A DNA stretch of 64,000 nt, from contig DONT01000004.1 in assembly GCA_003513765.1 (NCBI GenBank), positions 234,227 to 298,226 on the forward strand, in the 5' to 3' direction. Position 1 is the first letter of the stretch; each line of letters begins with the position of its first letter. This document shows positions 37,158-45,175 of the stretch, piece by piece. The DNA comes from Jeotgalicoccus sp. (GTDB taxonomy: Bacteria > Bacillota > Bacilli > Staphylococcales > Salinicoccaceae). Both the position numbers and the translations under genes were made by a program. The notes below the pieces were generated by a model. The model was not told the DNA's origin. It made no database searches and was given only the letters and a program-made list of their open reading frames with translations.

Positions 37158-37460
37158 CTACTGCAGACGGTCTCTCGGTCCTGTGTATTCCATCATGCCG
37201 CCTTCAACATTATATGCAGTATAACCGTGAGCGTTCATATAGTCCTGCACGCGTTTAGAGCGTCCGCCTGCTTTGCAGACGATGTAATAATTTTTATCTT
37301 TATCAAGATTGGCATCATCCAGATTAAATGCGCTCATCGGATAATGTTCGGCACCGGGTAAGTAGCCCGTTAATTCAAGTTCATCGGTTTCCCGAACATC
37401 GATTACAACGTTGTTCTTATCATTTTTAACTGTATCAATTTGTGAAATGTTTATATCCAT
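37158..37460 (-). CDS. Single-domain rhodanese-like protein
   Basis: A 100-residue rhodanese domain with VVIDVRETDELELTG, HYPMSAF and the active-site loop VCKAGGRS, whose Cys (residue 62) would carry a persulfide. The start is taken at the second ATG (37460), because GGGAGG lies 8 bases before it and only 2 before the first ATG at 37466. It is convergent with oleT and divergent from rsgA. The sulfur donor and acceptor are unknown. In S. aureus this interval between pknB and rsgA has no gene. Confidence 0.85.
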   Translation of the reverse strand: MDINISQIDTVKNDKNNVVIDVRETDELELTGYLPGAEHYPMSAFNLDDANLDKDKNYYIVCKAGGRSKRVQDYMNAHGYTAYNVEGGMMEYTGPRDRLQ

Positions 37461-37515
37461 TTTCATGTCCTCCCGCTTCTATTTTACAAATTCAATTTTA
37501 TCACAGTTAAATTGT

Positions 37516-37524
37516 TGTTATAAT
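37516..37524 (+). promoter_or_regulatory. Extended -10 promoter for rsgA-rpe-thiN
   Basis: TGTTATAAT is a perfect extended -10 (TGnTATAAT) 33 bases before rsgA. No good -35 is visible upstream. Confidence 0.6.
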
Positions 37525-37556
37525 AAAAGAGTATTTAAATAATCCCGAGGTGTTAT

Positions 37557-38417
37557 ATGCAGACAGGAAAAATTATTAAAGCGCTAAGCGGCTTTTATTA
37601 TGTAGAATCGAATAATGAAGTGTACGAGACACGTGCACGCGGCCGCTTCAGAAAAACTGAAGAAAGCCCGCTTGTCGGTGACTACGTTGAATTCCAAATA
37701 GAAAACGTTGATGAAGGCTATATTACAGCAATCCTGCCGCGTAAAAACTCACTCATCAGACCGCCGGTCGCAAATATTGACCAGCTGCTGTTAACGACGA
37801 GTTTAAAATCTCCCGATTTCAGTTTTTATCTGCTGGATCGTTTTATTGCTTACAGTGAAGCAAATGATATTAACCCGGTCATTATCGTCACGAAAAATGA
37901 TCTGAGTGACGATCAGGCACTTATAGAAAAAATTAAATTCACATATGAATCGACTTACGAAGTGCATTTTACTGATAAAGAACATATTAACGAAGATTTA
38001 AAAGACGTATTTAATGGCAAGCTCAGTGTCCTTGCCGGACAGTCCGGTGCAGGGAAGTCTACACTGTTAAACACCCTGCTGCCGCATCTGAATTTAAAAA
38101 CAGATGAGATTTCAAATGCGCTGAACCGAGGAAAACATACGACGCGCCACGTTGAATTAATTAGCATCGACGGCGGTTTTATCGCTGATACTCCAGGCTT
38201 TGCAACGATTGATTTTCTAAATATCGATAAGTACAATATTAAATTCTGTTTTATTGATTTTAATCAGTACAGCTGCAAATTCAGAGAATGTCTGCATATT
38301 AACGAACCGAAGTGCGGTGTGAAAGAAGCAGTTGAATCCGGCGAGCTTGCAGAGTCGAGATACGACAGCTATGTAAAAATTTATAATGAAATTGATAACA
38401 GAAAAGAGAGGTATTAA
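37557..38417 (+). CDS. rsgA: Ribosome biogenesis GTPase RsgA (YloQ/CpgA)
   Basis: A 286-residue circularly permuted GTPase acting late in 30S maturation. An N-terminal OB fold (1-65) is followed by G4 TKND before G1 GQSGAGKST and G3 ADTPGF, and a C-terminal zinc domain with Cys/His in CKFRECLHINEPKCGV. GAGGTG precedes the ATG. In relatives it directly follows pknB; here oleT and a rhodanese intervene. Confidence 0.96.
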   Translation: MQTGKIIKALSGFYYVESNNEVYETRARGRFRKTEESPLVGDYVEFQIENVDEGYITAILPRKNSLIRPPVANIDQLLLTTSLKSPDFSFYLLDRFIAYSEANDINPVIIVTKNDLSDDQALIEKIKFTYESTYEVHFTDKEHINEDLKDVFNGKLSVLAGQSGAGKSTLLNTLLPHLNLKTDEISNALNRGKHTTRHVELISIDGGFIADTPGFATIDFLNIDKYNIKFCFIDFNQYSCKFRECLHINEPKCGVKEAVESGELAESRYDSYVKIYNEIDNRKERY

Positions 38418-38419
38418 TT

Positions 38420-39064
38420 ATGGCTAAAGTACTACCATCATTACTTGCAGGTGATTTTTCAAAACTTGGTGCCGATATTAAAGAAATGGAAGCAGCGGGT
38501 GCCGATATTTTTCATTTGGATATAATGGACGGCCAGTTCGTACCGAATATCTCCTACGGTATTCCTGTATGTGAAGCGATTGCTAAAGAAGCATCGATTC
38601 CTCTTGATGTTCATTTAATGACCTACGATCCGACGCAGTTTGTCGATGACTTTAAAAATATGGGTGTCGATATGCTGTCGTTTCATATTGAAGCAACGCC
38701 GCATGCACACCGTGCTGTTCAGCTGATTAAAAGTAAAGGCATGAAGGCTGGTATCGCGCTGAATCCTCAAACATCAGTTGAAGCAGTCCGTCATCTTTTA
38801 GAAGACGTTGACTTCGTGTTAATTATGACGGTGAACCCGGGCTTCGGGGGACAGAGTTTTATCGACTCATGTGTGGGTAAACTGGATGAACTTGTTAAAA
38901 TCAGAGAGCATTTAACGAATAAATTTGATATTGAAGTCGACGGGGGTATTAATGATAAGACAGCTGAAATCGTTAAAGCACATGGTGCGAATTTACTGGT
39001 CAGCGGCTCCTACTTATTTAAAGCAGACGATAAAGCAGCTGTTATCAGCGCTTTAAAGGAATGA
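38420..39064 (+). CDS. rpe: Ribulose-phosphate 3-epimerase
   Basis: A 214-residue TIM barrel of the pentose phosphate pathway. HLDIMDGQFVPNISYG, LDVHLMTYDP, MTVNPGFGGQ and EVDGGINDKTA carry the metal ligands and catalytic Asp pair. It starts 2 bases after rsgA with GAGAGG upstream, in the rsgA-rpe-thiN order of Firmicutes. Confidence 0.96.
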   Translation: MAKVLPSLLAGDFSKLGADIKEMEAAGADIFHLDIMDGQFVPNISYGIPVCEAIAKEASIPLDVHLMTYDPTQFVDDFKNMGVDMLSFHIEATPHAHRAVQLIKSKGMKAGIALNPQTSVEAVRHLLEDVDFVLIMTVNPGFGGQSFIDSCVGKLDELVKIREHLTNKFDIEVDGGINDKTAEIVKAHGANLLVSGSYLFKADDKAAVISALKE

Positions 39065-39068
39065 TTGT

Positions 39069-39683
39069 ATGAAACGTATTAACGTGCTGCTCCGGAATGT
39101 TCCGTTCACAGTGGAGAATGATGCACCGTGGGCGGGGGTCGATGCAGGGGTCAAAGGACTGCTTGAGGCAGATATTCCTATTCTGAAGGCCTACGGTGAC
39201 TTTGACAGTGTAACCGAAGATGATTTAAAATTATTTAAAAAAAGCTTAGCACTCGATATTGTTCCGAGTGCTAAAAATTTTACCGACAGTGAACTTGCAC
39301 TATTGTCATTGGCTGAACTCGGCTACACAGCGATTGATGTTTACGGTGCTTTGGACGGCAGAAAAGATCATGAACTGATGAATATTCAGCTGCTCGCGCA
39401 TGAAAAACTGCGTCATATTGATATCCGGCTGTTAAATGAGACAAATGAAATTATGCTGCTGACAGAAGGTGAGTATATATTTCAGGCAGATTATAACAAA
39501 AAGTATGTATCCTTTATTCCGCTATACGATGAGACGCTCTTAACGCTCGAAGGTTTCAAATATGATATAGAGGATACATACGTAAGTATCGGAAGAACAT
39601 TAACTGTAAGTAATGAATATAAAGAAAAAAATGTTGTAATTAATACTGATAAAGATATATTAATGATTAAATCAACAGATTAG
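39069..39683 (+). CDS. thiN: Thiamine pyrophosphokinase
   Basis: A 204-residue enzyme that makes thiamine diphosphate from thiamine and ATP. AYGDFDSVTEDDL holds the metal-binding Asp pair, AKNFTDSELALLSL and VYGALDGRKDHELMNI are TPK signatures, and a beta-rich C-terminal domain (about 130-200) binds thiamine. ATG 39069 follows rpe by 4 bases. Confidence 0.93.
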   Translation: MKRINVLLRNVPFTVENDAPWAGVDAGVKGLLEADIPILKAYGDFDSVTEDDLKLFKKSLALDIVPSAKNFTDSELALLSLAELGYTAIDVYGALDGRKDHELMNIQLLAHEKLRHIDIRLLNETNEIMLLTEGEYIFQADYNKKYVSFIPLYDETLLTLEGFKYDIEDTYVSIGRTLTVSNEYKEKNVVINTDKDILMIKSTD

Positions 39684-39693
39684 AGGTGAGTGA

Positions 39694-40395
39694 ATGATAT
39701 TTGCAGGTGCTCTCGCTAACTCGTTAGCGATTATTATCGGCGGCGCGCTTGGAATGGTATTTACTTTTATTCCGGAGCATATTAAAGATGCGATTATGAA
39801 AATACAGGGGCTATTTATTATTACGATGGGGATTCAGATGGTCGTCGGAGCAACCGATATTCTAACGACGCTTATATCACTCATCATCGGGGTAGTCATC
39901 GGGGAAGTCGTTAAACTCGAAGAACTGCTCAACCGTTTTGGACACTTAATGGAAGTCCGTCTCGGTGATAAACACGGCGGTAATATCTCCCAGGGACTGA
40001 TTTCCGGGATGCTGATCTTTATCGTCGGGGCAATGGGGATAGTCGGCGGTCTGGACGCCGGACTGCAGGGTAACAACGATGTACTGTACACGAAAGCGAC
40101 GATGGACTTCTTCATCGCACTCGTAATGACAACCGCTTACGGGCGAGGTGTTATACTGTCCAGTATTCCGACATTCTTCTACATTGCAGCAATTATTATC
40201 AGTGCAAGACAGATTGCGAACTTTATACCTGGAGATATACTTGATATGATGGTCGACCAGGTCAGTGCGACAGGCGGGGTAATCCTACTTGCTATCGGAC
40301 TGAACATGCTGAACGTTACACATATGCGTGTCGGTAATATGATACCCGCAATATTTATCGGGATGTTTATCGTCTGGCTGCTGTCGTTTTTTTAG
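39694..40395 (+). CDS. DUF554 family integral membrane protein
   Basis: A 233-residue protein with about seven hydrophobic helices and the DUF554 features ANSLAIIIGGALG near the start, GVVIGE, LIFIVGAMGIVGGLDAGL and MTTAYGRGVILSSIP. The family (YdfK/YqgA in other bacteria) looks like a small transporter or channel, but no substrate is established. GAGGTGAGTG precedes the ATG. It follows thiN by 10 bases and may share its transcript; a strong terminator follows. Confidence 0.85.
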   Translation: MIFAGALANSLAIIIGGALGMVFTFIPEHIKDAIMKIQGLFIITMGIQMVVGATDILTTLISLIIGVVIGEVVKLEELLNRFGHLMEVRLGDKHGGNISQGLISGMLIFIVGAMGIVGGLDAGLQGNNDVLYTKATMDFFIALVMTTAYGRGVILSSIPTFFYIAAIIISARQIANFIPGDILDMMVDQVSATGGVILLAIGLNMLNVTHMRVGNMIPAIFIGMFIVWLLSFF

Positions 40396-40400
40396 CTTAA

Positions 40401-40436
40401 AAAACCCGCCTGAAATTATTTCAGGCGGGTTTTGTG
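40401..40436 (+). terminator. Terminator after the DUF554 gene
   Basis: A 15-base perfect stem, AAAACCCGCCTGAAA (40401-40415) with TTTCAGGCGGGTTTT (40419-40433), loop TTA. The A and T flanks make it usable in both directions. Confidence 0.9.
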
Positions 40437-40438
40437 GT

Positions 40439-40506
40439 GTGCTGGGACAGGGAAATCCAAACCGTTGTCTGGATACATATGAGCAGATTTCATGCCGGTC
40501 CCGCAC
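40439..40506. repeat. Bipartite inverted repeat with GGGAC/GTCCC ends
   Basis: GTGC-T-GGGAC (40439-40448) pairs with GTCCCGCAC (40498-40506) with one bulged T; inside it GAAATC (40452-40457) pairs with GATTTC (40486-40491). A 28-base loop contains no obvious motif. It lies between two terminators and is not explained by either. The layout resembles intergenic GGGAC...GTCCC repeats that I recall from staphylococcal genomes, but I cannot confirm homology. Confidence 0.6.
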
Positions 40507-40527
40507 CGCAAGGAGCGAAAACAATAT

Positions 40528-40567
40528 AAAAAAACTGGTACCACTTGTGTAAGTGATACCAGTTTTT
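40528..40567 (-). terminator. Terminator of rpmB
   Basis: AAAAACTGGTACCACTT and AAGTGATACCAGTTTTT form a near-perfect stem with one G-T pair and loop GTGT. Read on the minus strand it ends in a T-run just after the rpmB stop; the other direction also has T's. Confidence 0.88.
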
Positions 40568-40578
40568 AAATTGAAGTA

Positions 40579-40764
40579 TTAAACACGTTCAACTTTACCT
40601 GATTTTAGCGCGCGAGCAGAAACCCAAACTTTTTTAGGTTTGCCGTCAACCAAGATTCTAACTTTTTGAAGGTTAGCTCCAAAAGTTCTTTTGCTTGAGT
40701 TAAGCGCGTGAGAACGGTTGTTACCAGATCTAGATCTGCGTCCTGTTACATAACATTCTTTCAC
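40579..40764 (-). CDS. rpmB: 50S ribosomal protein L28
   Basis: A 61-residue L28 with the family pattern CYVTGRRSRSGNNRSHA and VRILVDGKPKKVWVSAR. The zinc-binding Cys pattern is incomplete (one Cys), so it is probably the zinc-free form. The start is GTG at 40764 with AAAGGAG about 10 bases upstream. It is transcribed alone and opposite to its neighbours, as in Bacillus and Staphylococcus. Confidence 0.95.
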   Translation of the reverse strand: MKECYVTGRRSRSGNNRSHALNSSKRTFGANLQKVRILVDGKPKKVWVSARALKSGKVERV

Positions 40765-40830
40765 CTTAATCCCACTCCTTTAATTTAATTTACATAATCA
40801 TGTTCATCTGTTCTTTATGCATACTCTAAT

Positions 40831-40859
40831 ATGATACATTAATTCACTATTATTGTCTA
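40831..40859 (-). promoter_or_regulatory. Sigma-A promoter for rpmB
   Basis: On the minus strand TAGACA (40859-40854), a 17-base spacer and TATCAT (40836-40831). The resulting leader is about 60 bases. The interval 40860-40977 upstream holds no other feature I can support. Confidence 0.7.
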
Positions 40860-40977
40860 TATATTTCGCACAAAATCGCTGGTTTTCAAAAGCGCTAAAT
40901 TGAAGTTTTACAGCAGGATATGAATTTTTTAATAAATACTATTTGAGTATCCGCTGGATTAATACTTTAAAAAAGTT

Positions 40978-41006
40978 GTTTACGCTGTAATTCTACATGG
41001 TACGAT
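40978..41006 (+). promoter_or_regulatory. Promoter for the small membrane protein / SPFH pair, possibly sigma-B
   Basis: Two readings overlap: sigma-A TTTACG (40979-40984), 16 bases, TACGAT (41001-41006); or sigma-B-like GTTTAC (40978-40983), 14 bases, TGGTAC (40998-41003), four of six matches to GGGTAT. The sequence alone does not decide. Confidence 0.4.
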
Positions 41007-41079
41007 AGTCTGGTGAGAAAAATGCGCAGGTAACTCAAAATTTATTTTAAAAATAAGAATATAAAAGGAGGAAGGGTAA

Positions 41080-41346
41080 ATGTTTAAATTACTGCTGTTT
41101 GCAGGAATTATGATCGCTATTTTAATTATCGCACTCGCTTATATATTCCGGCATGAGCTGGCAACTCTCGGACATAAGTACGGTGAATATGATGATATAA
41201 AAAAGCTTAAGCATGAAATTAAACGCAAAAACATTACGTATGATGCGCATATGAAAAAGTTTGGTCATACTGTAGAAGCAGAAATGCTGGAAAAAGAAAT
41301 AAAAGAACTCGAACAACTTAAGATGGAAATGGAGCAGAAAAAATGA
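41080..41346 (+). CDS. Small membrane-anchored coiled-coil protein, function unknown
   Basis: An 88-residue protein I do not recognise. It has one N-terminal membrane helix (about 3-23: LLLFAGIMIAILIIALAYIF) and a charged, probably coiled-coil remainder (30-88) rich in Lys/Glu and ending EQLKMEMEQKK. AAAGGAGGAAGGG gives it a strong ribosome site. It overlaps the SPFH gene by 4 bases (ATGA), so the two are probably made in a fixed ratio and may form a membrane complex. Confidence 0.75.
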   Translation: MFKLLLFAGIMIAILIIALAYIFRHELATLGHKYGEYDDIKKLKHEIKRKNITYDAHMKKFGHTVEAEMLEKEIKELEQLKMEMEQKK

Positions 41347-42161
41347 AAAAAATGTATACAGCAATAGGTGTCGGTATTTTAGTTATTGCAGGTTTAATCG
41401 CCGGCTTGATTTTAATGGTATCGAAAGTGGAAAACGGACACGTAGGTGTTATTTACAGCATTAACGGCGGGGTTCAGGATGAAGTGCTCGGTCAGGGATG
41501 GCATCTTGTTTATCCGACGGAGCGCGTGATTGAATATCCGGTCCGTACACAGAATAAGAACTATGAATCACTTGCAGTCGCAACGATTGACGGTAAAACA
41601 ATCAATATGCCGGTAGCGCTGAACTATCATGTCGACAGTGAAAAAGCATCGGCAGTCTATAAAAAATTCGGTAACATTACTATAGAAGATTTAGAAGAAG
41701 GTTACATAAAAACACGTATTAATGATGCGCTTCGTCAAACGGTTTCCGATTACACTGTAATCGAAGCATTCGGTGAACGCATCGGCGATATTAAACTGGA
41801 AACGATTGAAATTGCGAAAGCTGATCTTGAAAAAGACGGTATTATTATTGAGGATATTATGCTGAGTGCACCTCAGCCGGATGCTGAAACTCAAAAAGCG
41901 ATAGATGACCGTGTGAAAGCCACTCAGGAGCTTGAACGTAAGAAAACAGATAAGCTGATTGCAACTGAAGAAGCAGAACGTAAACGTATTGAAGCAGAAG
42001 GTGAAGCTGAAGCCAACAGAGTGGTACAGGAATCACTAAGCGAAGAAGTACTCATGCAGCAGTTAATTGAGAAATGGAATGGTACACAGCCGATCTCAAT
42101 CGGCGGCGACGGTGTTATTGTAGACCTGCCGCAGGCCGAGCCGGAAGCAGAGGAAGAATAA
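41343..42161 (+). CDS. SPFH/prohibitin-family membrane protein
   Basis: A 272-residue protein: N-terminal membrane helix (about 5-27), SPFH domain (about 30-190, with ENGHVGVIYSINGGVQDEVLGQGWHLVYP), a long charged helix with repeated Glu-Ala/Lys (190-240) typical of SPFH oligomers, and an acidic tail EAEEE. Such proteins form cage- or ring-like membrane assemblies. It is distinct from FloT/FloA (no flotillin-type C-terminal region). It is coupled to the 88-residue gene upstream and followed by a terminator. Confidence 0.85.
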   Translation: MKKMYTAIGVGILVIAGLIAGLILMVSKVENGHVGVIYSINGGVQDEVLGQGWHLVYPTERVIEYPVRTQNKNYESLAVATIDGKTINMPVALNYHVDSEKASAVYKKFGNITIEDLEEGYIKTRINDALRQTVSDYTVIEAFGERIGDIKLETIEIAKADLEKDGIIIEDIMLSAPQPDAETQKAIDDRVKATQELERKKTDKLIATEEAERKRIEAEGEAEANRVVQESLSEEVLMQQLIEKWNGTQPISIGGDGVIVDLPQAEPEAEEE

Positions 42162-42173
42162 AAATTATACGAT

Positions 42174-42215
42174 AAAACACGCACTGCTCCTCCGGGACTG
42201 AGCGTGTTTTTATTT
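42174..42215 (+). terminator. Terminator after the SPFH gene
   Basis: AAAACACGC (42174-42182) pairs with GCGTGTTTT (42202-42210), with further weaker pairing inside, followed by TATTT. Confidence 0.82.
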
Positions 42216-42352
42216 GAGAATACATTTATCGTCAGCAGAATTAATCGGATTCATATTATGTGTGTTTAAGCAAAATACAGTATGATATAATATTATCGAT
42301 AACAAACAAGTGAAAAGTTAACTTTGCAGCCCGGTAAATACTATAATAACAC

Positions 42353-42382
42353 TTGTATTTGACCTGGGAATTTGCTTATAAT
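42353..42382 (+). promoter_or_regulatory. Promoter for yloU-fakA
   Basis: TTGTAT (42353-42358), 18 bases, TATAAT (42377-42382), 28 bases before yloU. Another perfect -10 with TG extension (TGATATAAT near 42284-42292) lies upstream, and a 12-base palindrome AAAGTTAACTTT (42314-42325) sits between them, so a second start or an operator is possible. Confidence 0.55.
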
Positions 42383-42409
42383 TAAATGATGTATTAGGAG
42401 GCGAAATAA

Positions 42410-42778
42410 ATGGCGCTGGAAATTGAAAATGAATTAGGCAAAATTGAAATTTCTACAGACGTAATAGCAAACATTGCTGGCGGTACCGTCGTCGAATCAT
42501 ACGGCGTAGTCGGTATGGCTTCTAAAAACCAGGTCCGTGACGGATTTGCGGAATTGCTTGGTAAAGAAAATTATTCACGCGGTGTAATTGTCGATCACAA
42601 TGAAGGCAAACTGACGATTGAATTATATATTATCGTCGGATACGGAGTGAAAATTTCAGAAGTGGCAGCAAACGTACAATCAACAGTAAAATATAAACTT
42701 GAAAAAACATTAGGCTTAAGTATTGAAGCTGTAAATATACACGTACAAGGTGTACGCATTATCGGCGGAGACGAATAG
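42410..42778 (+). CDS. yloU: Asp23/Gls24 family envelope stress protein YloU
   Basis: A 122-residue DUF322/Asp23 protein: GKIEISTDVIANIAGGTVVESYGVVGM at the start, and the YIIVGYGVKISEVAANVQSTVKY repeat-like strand-helix. It has no membrane helix itself. It always sits before fakA in Bacilli, suggesting a link to fatty acid kinase, but its biochemical role is not known. AGGAGGCG precedes the ATG. Confidence 0.92.
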   Translation: MALEIENELGKIEISTDVIANIAGGTVVESYGVVGMASKNQVRDGFAELLGKENYSRGVIVDHNEGKLTIELYIIVGYGVKISEVAANVQSTVKYKLEKTLGLSIEAVNIHVQGVRIIGGDE

Positions 42779-42799
42779 TTGGGGAGGATTTACAATACA

Positions 42800-44446
42800 A
42801 TGGATAAGATAGATGGCTTGATGTTCCGCCGGATGATTTTGAGCGGGGCGCGTAACCTGAAAAAAAATGCTGATTATGTAGATTCATTAAACGTTTTCCC
42901 CGTCCCTGACGGTGATACGGGTACAAATATGAATCTTTCGATGTCTTCAGGCGCAGCTGAAGTTGAGCCGCTTGACGACGCTCATATAGGAAACGTAGGG
43001 AAACATTTCTCTAAAGGACTTCTTATGGGTGCACGCGGCAACTCAGGTGTTATTCTTTCGCAATTATTTAGAGGATTCTCTAAAGCGATCGAAACAAAGG
43101 AAGAAATTGATGCAGATGACTTTATCGAAGCGTTAAAACAAGGTGTAAATACTGCATATAAAGCGGTAATGAAGCCAGTTGAAGGTACAATTTTAACTGT
43201 CGCAAAAGATGCAGGGAAAAAAGCGGAAGAGTTTAATGGAACTGACGTATCTATAGTCGAGCTTATCACTTCGACGCTTGAAGAAGCTAAAGCTTCACTT
43301 AAACGCACACCAGATCTGCTCCCTGTACTGAAAGAAGTCGGCGTTGTCGATTCAGGCGGCCAGGGACTTGTCTATGTATACGAAGGTTTCTTAAGTGCAC
43401 TTACAGGCGAAGAAATTCCTGAGAATGCTGTACAGGCGAGTGAGTCATTTGCTGACGACGGGCATGACCACGATAATGATTTTAACGACTTTATGAGCGT
43501 GGACGACATTGAACACGGTTACTGTACTGAGTTCATGGTGCGTTTTGCAGATGATAAACGCACGTTTAACGAAGATGAATTCCGTAATGAAATGAGTGAA
43601 TTCGGTGACTCGCTGCTCGTAATAAATGACGATGAAATTGTCAAAGTACACGTGCACACCGAGAGACCTGGAGAAGCATTTACTTATGCTGCAACTTACG
43701 GTGAACTCATTAAGATGAAAGTCGAAAACATGCGCGAACAATTTAGAACTGTTCACGGTGAGAAAAATAATGCTGCTGAAAAGCAGTCTTACGATACGGC
43801 AATTATTACTGTTTCTTCAGGAGACGGCATCAATGAACTGTTCAAGAGCATCGGTGTTACACACGTTATTAACGGCGGCCAGACGATGAATCCGGCAACG
43901 GAAGATATTGTTAACGTTATTAAAGACGAAGATGTTAAACAGGTCATTATTCTGCCGAACAATAAAAATATAATCATGGCAGCTGAACAAGCGGTGGAAG
44001 TACTTGAAATTCCGGCGATTGTCGTTGCTTCAACATCGATTCCTGAAGGACTTGCAAGTATGCTCAGCTTTAATCCGGAAGCTTCGCTTGAAGATAACAA
44101 AGCTGCAATGAGCGAGTCACTTGAACATGTTCAAACAGGACAGGTGACTTATTCAGTCCGAGATACTAAAATAGATGGTGTGGACATTAAGAAAGACCAG
44201 CATATGGGTATTGCCGAAGGTAAAATTATTACTGCCAACGACTCTAAAAAGGACACGCTTCATACGCTTATCAGTAAAATGATTAACGAAGATACTGAAA
44301 TCATTACAATACTGATTGGTGAAGACGGTACTGAAGAAGAAGTTGAATCAGTGATTGAAGATATTGAAGGCACGCATGAAGATGTTGAATTTGAAATTCA
44401 TAATGGTGCACAGCCAGTCTACAGCTATTTAATATCTGTAGAATAG
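42800..44446 (+). CDS. fakA: Fatty acid kinase catalytic subunit FakA (YloV)
   Basis: A 548-residue protein, the S. aureus FakA length. The N-terminal DhaL-like ATP domain (1-210) has NVFPVPDGDTGTNMNLSM with metal-binding Asp and MGARGNSGVILSQ; a middle domain (about 230-320) and a DegV/DAK1-like C-terminal domain follow. With a FakB carrier it phosphorylates exogenous fatty acids for PlsY. ATG 42800 is chosen, with GGGGAGGA 11 bases upstream; TTG 42779 lies in front of that site. Confidence 0.95.
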   Translation: MDKIDGLMFRRMILSGARNLKKNADYVDSLNVFPVPDGDTGTNMNLSMSSGAAEVEPLDDAHIGNVGKHFSKGLLMGARGNSGVILSQLFRGFSKAIETKEEIDADDFIEALKQGVNTAYKAVMKPVEGTILTVAKDAGKKAEEFNGTDVSIVELITSTLEEAKASLKRTPDLLPVLKEVGVVDSGGQGLVYVYEGFLSALTGEEIPENAVQASESFADDGHDHDNDFNDFMSVDDIEHGYCTEFMVRFADDKRTFNEDEFRNEMSEFGDSLLVINDDEIVKVHVHTERPGEAFTYAATYGELIKMKVENMREQFRTVHGEKNNAAEKQSYDTAIITVSSGDGINELFKSIGVTHVINGGQTMNPATEDIVNVIKDEDVKQVIILPNNKNIIMAAEQAVEVLEIPAIVVASTSIPEGLASMLSFNPEASLEDNKAAMSESLEHVQTGQVTYSVRDTKIDGVDIKKDQHMGIAEGKIITANDSKKDTLHTLISKMINEDTEIITILIGEDGTEEEVESVIEDIEGTHEDVEFEIHNGAQPVYSYLISVE

Positions 44447-44453
44447 CAATATC

Positions 44454-44484
44454 AGCCACATCGGTTATTCCGATGTGGCTTTTT
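44454..44484 (+). terminator. Terminator after fakA
   Basis: An 11-base perfect stem, AGCCACATCGG (44454-44464) with CCGATGTGGCT (44470-44480), loop TTATT, then four T. sdaAB starts 22 bases later, with no clear promoter between. Confidence 0.85.
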
Positions 44485-44506
44485 GCACTTTAGGAGGGGG
44501 ATATAT

Positions 44507-45172
44507 ATGAAGTTTAAAAGCGTTTTTGATATAATCGGTCCAGTAATGGTCGGACCGTCATCATCACATACAGCAGGAGCAGCACGAATTGGACTCCTCG
44601 CAAGAAGTCTGTTTGGCGGTCAGCCGGACAAGGTGGACATCTATCTGTACGGCTCGTTCCGCGATACCTATCAGGGACACGCGACAGACGTTGCACTTCT
44701 CGGCGGGATTCTCGGCTATGATACCGACGACGAAAGAATTATCAACGCCAAAAAAGAAGCGGAAAACAATAACTTAACGTATAATTTTATCGAAATGAAT
44801 GAAGAACGCTCACATCCGAATACAGCGGTGCTGCATTTATATAAAGGTGAAGAAGAGCTCGTCATCGAAGGCGTATCAATCGGCGGCGGTAAGATAGAGC
44901 TCGTGAGTATTAACGGCTACAACATAAATATTTCAGGCAACTATCATGCGCTGCTCGTCTTCCATAAAGATGAATTCGGAACGATTGCACGCGTAACGAC
45001 AAAACTCGGCGATGAAAAGCTGAATATTTCACAGATGAGTGTGTCCCGTAAAGAAAAGGGGCAGGTTGCTTTAATGACGGTAGAACTCGATGATACAATT
45101 TTACCGGGAGCATTAGAGGAAATAAGAGCGGTTAAAGGCGTTGACCGCGTAATTGAAATGACAGGAGGATAA
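44507..45172 (+). CDS. sdaAB: L-serine dehydratase, iron-sulfur-dependent, beta subunit
   Basis: A 221-residue subunit of the two-chain serine dehydratase that turns serine into pyruvate and ammonia. FDIIGPVMVGPSSSHTAGAARIG is the family start (catalytic-site serines), and the C-terminal ACT domain (about 148-220) begins HALLVFHKDEFG. ATG 44507 is chosen after AGGAGGGGG; the in-frame ATG 44483 falls at the terminator. Confidence 0.95.
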   Translation: MKFKSVFDIIGPVMVGPSSSHTAGAARIGLLARSLFGGQPDKVDIYLYGSFRDTYQGHATDVALLGGILGYDTDDERIINAKKEAENNNLTYNFIEMNEERSHPNTAVLHLYKGEEELVIEGVSIGGGKIELVSINGYNINISGNYHALLVFHKDEFGTIARVTTKLGDEKLNISQMSVSRKEKGQVALMTVELDDTILPGALEEIRAVKGVDRVIEMTGG

Positions 45173-45175
45173 TTC

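Noticed and set aside
35741..37524. Insertion sequence or integron carrying oleT
   Set aside because: No transposase, inverted terminal repeats, target duplication or attachment site could be found at either edge.
42359..42382. TTGACC with TATAAT before yloU as a promoter
   Set aside because: The spacer is only 12 bases; TTGTAT six bases upstream gives an acceptable 18.
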